This document shows, in pieces, positions 56,568 to 64,000 of a stretch of DNA of 64,000 nucleotides. The number at the start of each line of letters is the position of its first letter. The first letter of the stretch is position 1. The notes below the pieces were generated by a model. The model ran no database searches. It had not been told where the DNA came from and saw only the letters and a list, made by a program, of their open reading frames with translations. Source of the DNA: Onchidella celtica (Eukaryota > Mollusca > Gastropoda > Systellommatophora > Onchidiidae); NCBI GenBank assembly GCA_963931925.1, contig OZ007576.1, forward strand, positions 12,599,082-12,663,081, read 5' to 3'. The position numbers and the translations under genes were made by a program.

Positions 56568-56905
56568 GTCTGTCTTTTTGTATCACTAGATCAACAGAAG
56601 TTTTCAGACTGTGTTTCCGTCCAGACACACACGAGGGTTCTTGCTGATCTAAATTATAAACAAGCAAAATGAAAACATAATGCGTCTAGATGATTCCTGT
56701 TGTGAAAAGTCAGGTCATGTCTGAGAAGGGATCAATCATCCATATCTGTCTTTTTGAATCACCAGATCAACACCAGGACTCAGATTTTGTTTCCGTCCAG
56801 TCACACACGAAGGTTCATACTGATCTAAGCATGTAAAATAAAAACAGAATACGTCTAGATGACGCCTAGTTTGAAAAGACAGGTCATGTCTGAGAATGGA
56901 CTAGT
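56562..56905. repeat. ~176-bp tandem duplication at the DNAH10 start
   Basis: Two units (about 56562-56737 and 56738-56905) share TCATCCATRTCTGTCTTTTT, TTTCCGTCCAG and CAGGTCATGTCTGAGAA, diverged by scattered substitutions. Unit 1 includes the start codon; unit 2 lies just upstream in the presumed 5' UTR or promoter. Confidence 0.9.
56732..56743 (-). promoter_or_regulatory. Candidate upstream mini-ORF (Met-Asp-Asp-stop)
   Basis: The duplicated unit contains ATGGATGATTGA on the minus strand, a copy of the genuine ATG-GAT-GAC start now followed by a stop. It acts as a uORF only if transcription starts above 56743. Confidence 0.45.
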
Positions 56906-56944
56906 AATCGTTGTTACTGCTATTTTCCTGCTGTCAAATTTTAA

Positions 56945-57061
56945 GCTTTATTATTATTATGAGACAGCAGAGGATCTCAGGAGCACAGCGTCCTTCATAA
57001 AGGCTACCGGCCTCCTGATATAAACAGCCTGACACGAAGAATGCAGAAGAAGAAGAAGAAG
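56945..57061 (-). mobile_element. Short retroposon with 29-bp target duplication
   Basis: The 29-mer starting ACTGCTATTTTCCTGCTGTC is repeated exactly at 56916-56944 and 57062-57090. The 117-bp insert runs from TTATTATTATT to AGAAGAAGAAG on the plus strand, the latter a likely (TTC)n end on the minus strand. Upstream of DNAH10. Confidence 0.85.
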
Positions 57062-57515
57062 ACTGCTATTTTCCTGCTGTCAAATTTTAATGTAAAGGCT
57101 TTAGCCTTTGGCAGAATGATTTCTTCTGACGTCGTCTTGAGTTTTCTTGTTATAATTCTTTTACCTTTTCTATTTTCCTGTCAATTATACTAGATCTAGT
57201 AAATTTACTTCACTGATTTTCAATGCATATTGTCCACAGTTTGGTCTCGTCGCTTTAATGTGTGTTTTATCACACGGACATCAATGAAGTGGGGAGACAA
57301 GGAAGAGTGGTTAGACCAAAGCCGCTGTTTTAGTTTTAAATAAGTTGATCAATTTAGGCGTTAGCTCTAGATCTAGAGGTATCTAGATATCCAGATTCTA
57401 ATTTTCTTAACTGCGCTAGAAAAAGAACTGATAGCTCGATGTTGCTCCATCAGAGTCTGAGGTCTAACTGAAATAGCAGATCAAAACCCATTATGAACAT
57501 AACTAGAACTAGTAT

Positions 57516-58145
57516 CAGAGAGTATAGATGTATAGAGAGATCTCACTTCCGCCAAATCGCGAAACTAGGTCGCTGCGGTAAACAAGAAATTGAAGAATTG
57601 AAAGAGACCGCCTTCACCAAAGATAGTGTGCATGTCTGTTTAGTGTGGTTTGTTCATATTTTTGGGCTGATTGAAACTAATTAGAGCCGTTTGTAAGCTC
57701 TTACGCCCCGTAGAAATGTACAAACCAGTTTTGTTTACCGCAGCGACCTACTTTCCGCTCCATGTTAACAATGGTTTCTCGGAGTCTCCCGTGTCTCGCA
57801 GTGCAAATCGACCAATAGTGAAACCTCTCTATACATCTATGGACCCTTTTCATTTAGCGTCCTCCATATCACGTGATTTGCAAAAAAATGGCGGCGTGCC
57901 TCACTTGTAGGGCGGAAGCGATGGACAACGGTCGAACCATGCTATCCTCTTGTTGGGCACCCAACTGTACAAACCCGTTACGTGCTGGTTCTGGCATAAA
58001 AATGCATCTTTGCTTAGACTGTGCACATATTCAGATGCCATCACTAAGGCAAGTTGAGGTTTTTGCCCTACACGGTGCTTTTCGATGCCGTGCGGCTCCC
58101 CGCAAACAACCGAAACGCGGAAGTGAAAAGGGTCCATACTCTCTG
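57516..58145. mobile_element. TIR element family B, copy 3, interrupted by THAP-like MITE (family C)
   Basis: Starts CAGAGAGTATAGATGTATAG; the right end CTATACATCTA is split from TACTCTCTG by the family C insertion. The 7-mer CTAGTAT flanks both sides. Shows the empty site for the SINE of copy 2. Confidence 0.85.
57840..58136 (+). mobile_element. THAP-like MITE family C, copy 1 (297 bp)
   Basis: TIR TGGACCCTTTTCATTT and inverted AGTGAAAAGGGTCCA, flanked by TA on both sides. The plus strand encodes CWAPNCTNPLRAGSGIKMHL, resembling the start of a THAP zinc finger (C-x4-C). Non-autonomous remnant. Confidence 0.8.
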
Positions 58146-58671
58146 CTAGTATACAATCTTTTTGGTTCCGACCGTAAAAAACCCACGTGACTGGAAACTA
58201 CAATATTCTTTCATTAGTTCCAATATAAAATCTCAGCACTGTGGTCACAGGAAATAAGACTGAATTACGTTCATCATTACAACATTATGAACAGGACAGT
58301 TTTTCTTCTAAAAATTGTATGAGATTTTTTGTTTTAATGTCATTACTTGTCTGTGTAGATCTCTTGCAGGTTGACTGTCGGAATCACTAATGATGTGGTG
58401 GGACAACAAGATCCATCATTTTGACATTGTGACGCAGAAGGGTGAGAGAAAATCACGTCACTTCCTGGCGATCAGCAGTGCGATCATTTGAATGACGTCA
58501 TTTAGATTGGTGAATAGAAGCTTATCTTGTGCCCTGAGGAAGAAACAAACTTTATAGAAAGGACATAGATTATGATATTTACAGTATAGGTAGAATGCGC
58601 ATATTTCACTTTACTTCCGGGTCTGCCATGTTGTTTGGCTAGACCTGTCCACAACAATGGAGGAATGTAGT

Positions 58672-61510
58672 GTCACCTGTCACCTGTCGGCTTCATCGTC
58701 ATCGATGTTAGCTGCTACAGTGGATGTCACGACAAAATCTCCTCCACCCAATCCTGTCCTTAGCTTTCCTAGTTAGTTCACTTATTTCCAGCTGGCTGAC
58801 TTTCTTGATGTTATCGTGATATGTAATGGGTGGTCTTCCTTGTTTTCTCTTTGTTTCTGTCTTTCCTTGAAGGATTGATATCATAAGGGCCGTGCTTTTG
58901 TTTCGGGCCGCGTGGCCGATGTATGCAAGTCTTCTTTTATTTATTTCAGGTGTTATTCTTCTGGTGGTGCCGCTGTTCTAAGATGCTTGTATTTGTTCTC
59001 CTTTCTGTCCAACTTATTCTGAGTAGCCTTCTGTAAAGCCACATTTCAGCTGCCTCCAATCTTGTTATGTCTGCCTTTTTGAGTGTCCAGGCTTCACAAC
59101 CATATAGTAGGACTGGCCAGATCAAGCACTTAAGTATGTTCACTTTGAGGTCCGTTGGTGTGCCTCTATCCTTCCAAATGTTGTTTAGTTGAACCATTTT
59201 GTGTTTTGCCATTCCTATCCTTGTTTTTATGTCCTTTGAGCAGCTTCCATCTTGCGATTTATGTGATCCTAGGTATTTGAAATCAGTCACTTTTTCTAGT
59301 GCTGTTTTGTTTACTAGTATCTCCTGGTGTTCATGGTGCCCTGTTCCAGTATGCATGACTTTGGTTTTCTTAGCATTTAGGTGTAGGCCTGCTGTCTTGC
59401 CCGCTTCATCCACTCTGTGCAACACTCTTTTCATGCTGGTGATGTTATCTGACATAAGAGCTGTGTCATCAGCGTAGCGAAGGTTTGTGATGTTTCGGCC
59501 TCCGATCTTTATTCCCATATCTTCTATGTCTGCGTTTCTCATGATCTGCTCAGTATAAATATTGAAAAGATGAGGTGAAAGTATGCAACCCTGTCTGACT
59601 CCTTTCTCGATGTTGAAATATGGACAGTTCTCATTGTTCCATCTAATCGTTGCCTTTTGTTCGTGGTATAGTGCAGCGATGAGGGTCACAAGGTGTTTCG
59701 GGAATCCCATCTTAATCATTATATCGAACAGGTGATGGTGCCTAACGCTGTCGAAAGCTTTGCTGTAGTCTATGAACGTGATGAAGGCTTCGTTTCCATT
59801 GCTTCTTATCTGTTCAATCATTATTTGTAGTATGAAGAGCATGTCAGCGGTTCCTCTGTTGGTCCTGTAACCAGCTTGACATTCTGATAGTTCCTCTTCT
59901 ACCTTAGATTTCATTCTGTTGAGTATGATGATGAGCAGGATTTTGCTGGTGTGACTGATGAGGGCGATGGTTCTATAATTTCCACAGTCTTTGACATTGC
60001 CGCTTTTGTATAGCATGAAGAATTCTTGTAGCTTCCAGTCTGTTGGCCATTCATTTGTCTGCCAAATTTTGCAGATCATTTGGTGGAGTGCTTTTATTCC
60101 TGATTCGCTGGTATGTTTCAGGAGTTCACCTGGTATGTTGTCTAATCCAGGGGATTTTCCATTCTTTATTTGTTTTATTGCAGCCTGTACTTCCTCCAAG
60201 AGAGGTTCTGGTTCTTTATCTATCTGTTGTGAGTCTGGTTGTTGGAGGTCCCTCGGGTCTGGTCTGATGTTGTCCGCAAACAGCATCTTGCCGTATTCGT
60301 GCCATCTTGAGAGCACATCTTTTGTGTTTGTCAGTGTTGTGCCTTCTTTGTTGTTCAGACTCAAGTTCTGTGGTTGGAAATCCCTCTTTTTTACTTTTCT
60401 TATTTGTTCAAACATTTCTTTTGACTTTCTTTGTGTATTACATTCTGTTATGTTTGCACACTCTCTTTCTAACCATGCATTCTTGTCTCTTCTGATCTTT
60501 GTTTGGATTTCCTTCTTCAGTGCATGATATTCATCTTGTTTACTAAGTTTTCTGGCTTTGCTCTTTCTTTTTGCAAGCTCTATCACTTCTTCACTGATGT
60601 ATGGTTTGGGAGTTTTCCTCGTTCTTTTCCCGAGTTTCGATTCAGCTGTTTCACTCCAAATTCTTTTCATGTCTTTCCACAGTGTATCTGGGTGTCTTTC
60701 TTCAGCTGACCACTCCTTGAGTAATGCTGAGAAACGGTTTTCTGTTTCGATCTGAAAAGCATTGCTGATTTCAGGGTATTTCAGTTTGTCCGTGTCAAAT
60801 CTGGTGGTGGGTTTTGGCTTGCTCTTCCTATAGGCTTTCAATCTCAGCTTTGCTGTCACTAAAATGTGGTCAGTGTCACAGTCTGCCCCTGGCCTTGTCT
60901 TTGAGTTGAGCACAGTTGTTTTCCAGTTTTTGTCAATCAGGATGTAATCAATCTGGTTTCGGAGATTGCCTCCAGGGTTTATCCATGTGTATCTTCTTCG
61001 CATCGGGTGTTTAAAGAGAGTGTTCGTGATGCTCATTTCATTTGCATGGCAGAAAGATGCTAACATGTCTCCTCGGTCGTTTCGTTCTCCTAATCCATAG
61101 GGTCCTATCCCACATTCCAGATCCTCACCCTCTCCCACTTTGGCATTGAAATCTCCATTGATTATGCATATTTCTCTGCTTGGGATTTTGTCTGTTACTG
61201 ATTGTAGGTCATTATAGAACAGCTCTATTTCTTCTTCTGTGCTCGCAGATGTGGGGGCGTATACTTGTATGATGTTCAGGGGCACGGGTTGGGTGTCAAG
61301 TTTCACAGTGACAATTCTATCACTTATAGCGTCATGGCTGCTAATGTTGTCTCGTAAGCGTCTGTCCAGTATAATTGCAACACCATTCATGCCGCGTTTG
61401 TTTCCGCTGTATACGATGGTGTGATCTTCTGTCCTGAATGTAGTGTAGAAGACGCTAAAGTAAGCCATTTGGACCCAGTCAGTCGGGCCAGGTATGAAGA
61501 AAAATTGCAA
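58672..61510 (-). mobile_element. RTE-type LINE, 5'-truncated, nested in the TIR transposon
   Basis: Coding sequence on the minus strand ends at 58708; GACAGGT repeats follow as a microsatellite-like 3' tail. The body lacks the first part of the endonuclease domain, so the 5' end near 61500 looks truncated. Confidence 0.85.
58946..61510 (-). CDS. RTE-type endonuclease-reverse transcriptase, 854 codons
   Basis: AP endonuclease blocks: INGDFNAKVGEG (about residue 115), YTWINPGGNLRNQIDYILID (about 170-190) and GADCDTDHILV (about 208). RT follows: NGKSPGLDNIPGELLK, AGYRTNRGTADMLFILQIMI, FIDYSKAFDSV, GVRQGCILSPHLFNIY and catalytic LRYADDTAL (about 680). LLYGCEAWTL and RRLLRISWTERRTN mark the C-terminal region. 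The frame then shifts: GTTRRITPEINKRRLAYIGH through RKAKDRIGWRRFCRDIHCSS continues in another frame to a stop at 58708-58710. One late frameshift plus 5' truncation make it inactive, but the RT is otherwise open. Confidence 0.92.
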   Translation of the reverse strand: MQFFFIPGPTDWVQMAYFSVFYTTFRTEDHTIVYSGNKRGMNGVAIILDRRLRDNISSHDAISDRIVTVKLDTQPVPLNIIQVYAPTSASTEEEIELFYNDLQSVTDKIPSREICIINGDFNAKVGEGEDLECGIGPYGLGERNDRGDMLASFCHANEMSITNTLFKHPMRRRYTWINPGGNLRNQIDYILIDKNWKTTVLNSKTRPGADCDTDHILVTAKLRLKAYRKSKPKPTTRFDTDKLKYPEISNAFQIETENRFSALLKEWSAEERHPDTLWKDMKRIWSETAESKLGKRTRKTPKPYISEEVIELAKRKSKARKLSKQDEYHALKKEIQTKIRRDKNAWLERECANITECNTQRKSKEMFEQIRKVKKRDFQPQNLSLNNKEGTTLTNTKDVLSRWHEYGKMLFADNIRPDPRDLQQPDSQQIDKEPEPLLEEVQAAIKQIKNGKSPGLDNIPGELLKHTSESGIKALHQMICKIWQTNEWPTDWKLQEFFMLYKSGNVKDCGNYRTIALISHTSKILLIIILNRMKSKVEEELSECQAGYRTNRGTADMLFILQIMIEQIRSNGNEAFITFIDYSKAFDSVRHHHLFDIMIKMGFPKHLVTLIAALYHEQKATIRWNNENCPYFNIEKGVRQGCILSPHLFNIYTEQIMRNADIEDMGIKIGGRNITNLRYADDTALMSDNITSMKRVLHRVDEAGKTAGLHLNAKKTKVMHTGTGHHEHQEILVNKTALEKVTDFKYLGSHKSQDGSCSKDIKTRIGMAKHKMVQLNNIWKDRGTPTDLKVNILKCLIWPVLLYGCEAWTLKKADITRLEAAEMWLYRRLLRISWTERRTNTSILEQRHHQKNNT

Positions 61511-61640
61511 AAGTAAAAGGACTCGATCCTTATAGCATCCCTGACACCAGCTGGACCCAGAAAGACTTTCTGGCGGTCACATTTCCAGACATTGTGGCCT
61601 ATCTAGTGTGCACCACGAGTTTTTACACCTACAATAATGG
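61501..61640 (+). pseudogene. Fragment resembling N-terminus of a SWIM/YqaJ-type transposon protein
   Basis: The plus strand reads KIAKVKGLDPYSIPDTSWTQ, then KDFLAVTFPDIVAYLVCTTS. The DPYS...W......YPDI..YLV pattern occurs at the start of SWIM-domain proteins of transposon origin. The RTE insertion cuts it off upstream. Confidence 0.45.
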
Positions 61641-62121
61641 GGGAATTCCCCCAACCTATCTGTGGCAGCTCAGTTTTGCCTTGTCATTTTAACATAAAAT
61701 TTTATCAAATTAAATTACACTGTATCATTAAGCAACAGTAATCTGAAAGGACAACATGTTGAACTTGTTTAAAATGGATGAAATCAGGCCTACTAGATCT
61801 AGGATCTTGATCAGTGCAGTTCAGAAGGAATTTACTGAATCTGCTTACATCCAGAAAACACTAACAAGTAGGATGTTCTTAATGATTCAACTTGAAAGAA
61901 ATTCACAACTAACCCAGTTCCAAAACCTACAACCGAACTGCCTGGTCCTAACCGTTAATCCTGTCAGACACCTACCTTCACTCGGATATAATATATTGCT
62001 CTAGAGCCCTAGGCTAGATCTGTCTGGCCTGCAATATCGTGCAATACATGTAGCCTATGGAGATCTAGATCTAGCTCTCCTGCGACGAAAATAACAGGCT
62101 TAGTTTTATCACATTATTCAA
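61641..62121. other. Interior of the TIR transposon without recognisable coding sequence
   Basis: A+T-rich, only short open frames. No DDE transposase motif seen. Confidence 0.5.
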
Positions 62122-62484
62122 TTAAGATGTAAAATGATGATTACCTGAGACAAAGTGCTCGGCACAAACAAAGTGGTGCGGGTTCCGAGTTTGGGAGTCA
62201 ATTCCCTTTCTGTTCTCTGCCTTCAACCAAAGACGACGTCGACGTTCTGTTAATTCTTTCACTTCCTTTCCCTCCTTAACACGGACGATAGAGAATCTGA
62301 ACATCTTACAGCCACCCTTCCCACCCTTGTTGCCGCAACCAACAACGATGCATTTCGCTATCATTGTAACTGTTTTAATATCCAAGTGGAATTCGTCACG
62401 CCTCGCACTCACTTGAATCAACTCCACTGGCCAAACAACATGGCGGAAAACCAAAAAGAAACCACTCTGTGACGTCATGCGCAT
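62122..62484 (-). CDS. THAP-domain exon of the TIR transposon
   Basis: The relevant part starts at an internal Met: MIAKCIVVGCGNKGGKGGCK, then [20 protein letters not shown] and ends HHFVCAEHFVSG. It shows THAP C2CH ligands (C-x4-C ... C-x2-H), the invariant F and the W (RRRRLWLKAENR). THAP domains bind TIR ends in P, Kolobok and ISL2EU-like transposases. The same exon in decayed form is found in the three short family A copies. Host function is unlikely. Confidence 0.85.
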   Translation of the reverse strand: MRMTSQSGFFLVFRHVVWPVELIQVSARRDEFHLDIKTVTMIAKCIVVGCGNKGGKGGCKMFRFSIVRVKEGKEVKELTERRRRLWLKAENRKGIDSQTRNPHHFVCAEHFVSGNHHFTS

Positions 62485-62498
62485 TCTACCTATAGATC

Positions 62499-62796
62499 TA
62501 GACCCTTTTCATTTCCGCCTTACGGTTGTTTGCGGGGAGTCGCACTTCTTTGAAAAGCACCGTGTAGGGCAAAAAACTCCACTTGCCTTAGTGATGGCAT
62601 CTGAATATGTGCACAGTCTAAGCAAAGATGCATTTTTATGCCAGAACCAGCATGTAACGGGTTTGTACAGTTGGGTGCCCAATAAGAGGATGGCATCGTT
62701 CGACCGTTGTCCACCGCTTCCGCCCTACAAGTGGGGCACGCCGCCATTTTGTTTGCAAATCACGTGATATGGTGGACGGTAAATGAAAAGGGTCCA
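62499..62796 (-). mobile_element. THAP-like MITE family C, copy 2, inverted (298 bp)
   Basis: Ends TAGACCCTTTTCATTT and AATGAAAAGGGTCCA, TA on the right. The minus strand carries YWAPNCTNPLHAGSGIKMHL. It abuts the family A element's right end (62492). Confidence 0.8.
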
Positions 62797-63794
62797 TACA
62801 GAACTAAATAATACTGTAGAAAATCCTATCAAGGAAAGGGTACAGGCCATAGATAGACAAAGAAAGAAGACTGCCAGAAGACAAAATGGTCAGGAAATGA
62901 CTCGTGAGTAAAGAACGTGTGAGAAAGAATATTGAAATAGAAGAAAACGAAGGAGAATAAGCAGAACAGTCACGTGGACAATAATAATTATTACACCCAT
63001 TTTAAATTTTGCAGGAACAATAACAAATACCAACTTAAAGATTAACAATATCAATAGTATTAGTGTTCGAGCAGTTTGCACAGGGGGGGGGGGGTGGTCG
63101 GGACAGAAGACATAATATTTGACATTGTGTAAGAAACGAATTAAGAGCGTATGGTTGCAAAGATAAGGATAAGTACAACTGGATGTGGGGAGTGACAGTG
63201 GCTCAAAAAAAAAAAACAGAGAGAGAGAAAACGAGACTGGAAGCAATCGGTGGTATTAGGATGGCCTTATCTTGACCTGTCACATTTTTTAATATAAGGC
63301 GAGCCGACGCCATGGAACATTGTATGATACGTGACTATGATATAAAAAATACAAAAAGCGTACAGAAAGGGGGCATAGTACGCCAACAAAGGCTAGCTAT
63401 TACCTATTCGGAAGACGCATCACATTTCCCGGATTGCGTGCCTTGGTTTGGGCTGTAACCGTGCACGTATTTAGTTTTGTCGCAGCAACTGAAATATTTC
63501 AAGTATGAAAGGGGGGATCAGTTTGATAAATGTTTAATCTTAAACTTTGAAATGAACGGCACACGTGCTTTACAATGTACTGTCACAATTGTGACACAAA
63601 ATACACTTTCCTGCAAATAGCTGAGCCGAGTGAAGAGTTCAGTTCTCTCTGCAGAGGGCATGTACAGCAAACATTCCAACTGTGTTAAAAGTTTACTGGG
63701 AAATTGAATACACAGTTCACTGTCATGTTCTTCCTCATTTTATCTTGAAAATACAGTTTCTGTTGTGAACCCACAGTGCACCCTCTCCTATCTG
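62797..63794. other. Intergenic sequence upstream of DNAH10
   Basis: No gene or complete repeat recognised; a G-run near 63087 and A-run near 63208 are the only notable tracts. Confidence 0.5.
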
Positions 63795-64000
63795 AGACAG
63801 GCTAAGATCTTCAACTTCATTTAATAACTTTCATACTCGTTTACAAAACTTTTTCCAGATCTATACAAAACAAGTCCTTTAGAATTTTACCACCGTGTTA
63901 AATTATATGAATGTATTTAGTTCTATGTTAAACTTGACAGCTCTGAATACGAAATATGAATAAAGAAAGTGTGCCCAAATAGACCGTGAAGGGCGCAAAA
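63795..64000 (+). mobile_element. RNase H-type LINE copy L7 (3' UTR), cut by the window end
   Basis: Plus-strand orientation, opposite to the intronic copies; matches their 3' UTR (AATACGAAATATGAATAAAG, CCGTGAAGGGCGCAAAA). Confidence 0.8.

Larger units (their letters stand above)
58587..62492. mobile_element. THAP-type TIR transposon (family A), 3.9 kb, carrying a nested RTE LINE
   Basis: Perfect 16-bp TIRs TAGGTAGAATGCGCAT (58587-58602) and its complement (62477-62492), with TA on both sides. The right end encodes a THAP domain on the minus strand. A plus-strand fragment near 61501 resembles N-termini of SWIM/YqaJ-type transposon proteins. TA duplication, THAP and a second YqaJ-type protein together suggest the ISL2EU superfamily, but no DDE core remains visible. 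Most of the interior is the LINE. Confidence 0.8.

Noticed and set aside
375-56567. DNAH2, DNAH5 or DNAH8 instead of DNAH10
   Set aside because: Tail blocks in exons 9-12 fit DNAH10 as remembered and not those paralogues; only alignment can settle it finally.
59199-60755. Plus-strand hydrophobic ORFs, apparently membrane proteins
   Set aside because: Antisense shadows of the RTE reading frame.
62122-62484. THAP domain as a host transcription factor
   Set aside because: It lies at the end of a TIR transposon and recurs decayed in short derivatives of that element.

Overview
The window is eukaryotic, intron-rich animal DNA. Spliceable exons, several classes of non-LTR retrotransposon, THAP-type and hAT-like TIR elements, and a Gmr1-type gypsy element point to an aquatic invertebrate. 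A mollusc is my best guess, but no single feature proves it.

One host gene dominates. On the minus strand, from the ATG at 56567 down past position 375 and out of the window, lies the 5' part of an axonemal dynein heavy chain. I assembled 32 exons by hand from AG/GT borders with matching phases. They encode about 1,657 residues: the N-terminal tail (DHC_N1) and the linker (DHC_N2) up to the QRKWMYLE block. Several blocks match what I remember of vertebrate DNAH10 (inner-arm I1/f beta chain), so I call it DNAH10. The AAA motor lies outside the window. No other host gene was recognised.

The introns and the 7.4 kb upstream of the gene are packed with mobile DNA. Intron 20 (13708-23218) holds a complete 8.35 kb gypsy-type LTR retrotransposon with near-identical LTRs, a 5-bp target duplication, a tRNA-Pro-type primer site and integrase encoded before reverse transcriptase. 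A solo LTR of the same family sits in intron 2. The upstream region 57516-62796 is a nest: a 3.9 kb TA-flanked TIR element carrying a THAP exon is interrupted by a large RTE-type LINE and lies between two inverted copies of another THAP-like MITE. Short deletion derivatives of the 3.9 kb element occur in introns 6, 8 and 15. Other families include hAT-like MITEs with 8-bp target duplications, an RNase H-bearing LINE with at least eight truncated copies, tRNA-derived SINEs, minisatellites and microsatellites.

The most unusual host-linked features are: (i) a 123-bp copy of exon 13 with both splice sites, in reverse orientation in intron 10, able to pair with the real exon and enclose exons 11-12; (ii) a ~176-bp tandem duplication at the translation start that creates an upstream ATG-GAT-GAT-TGA mini-ORF; (iii) transposons within 15-60 bp of splice sites of exons 15 and 20; and (iv) an exon 9 acceptor whose pyrimidine tract is largely a C13 homopolymer.
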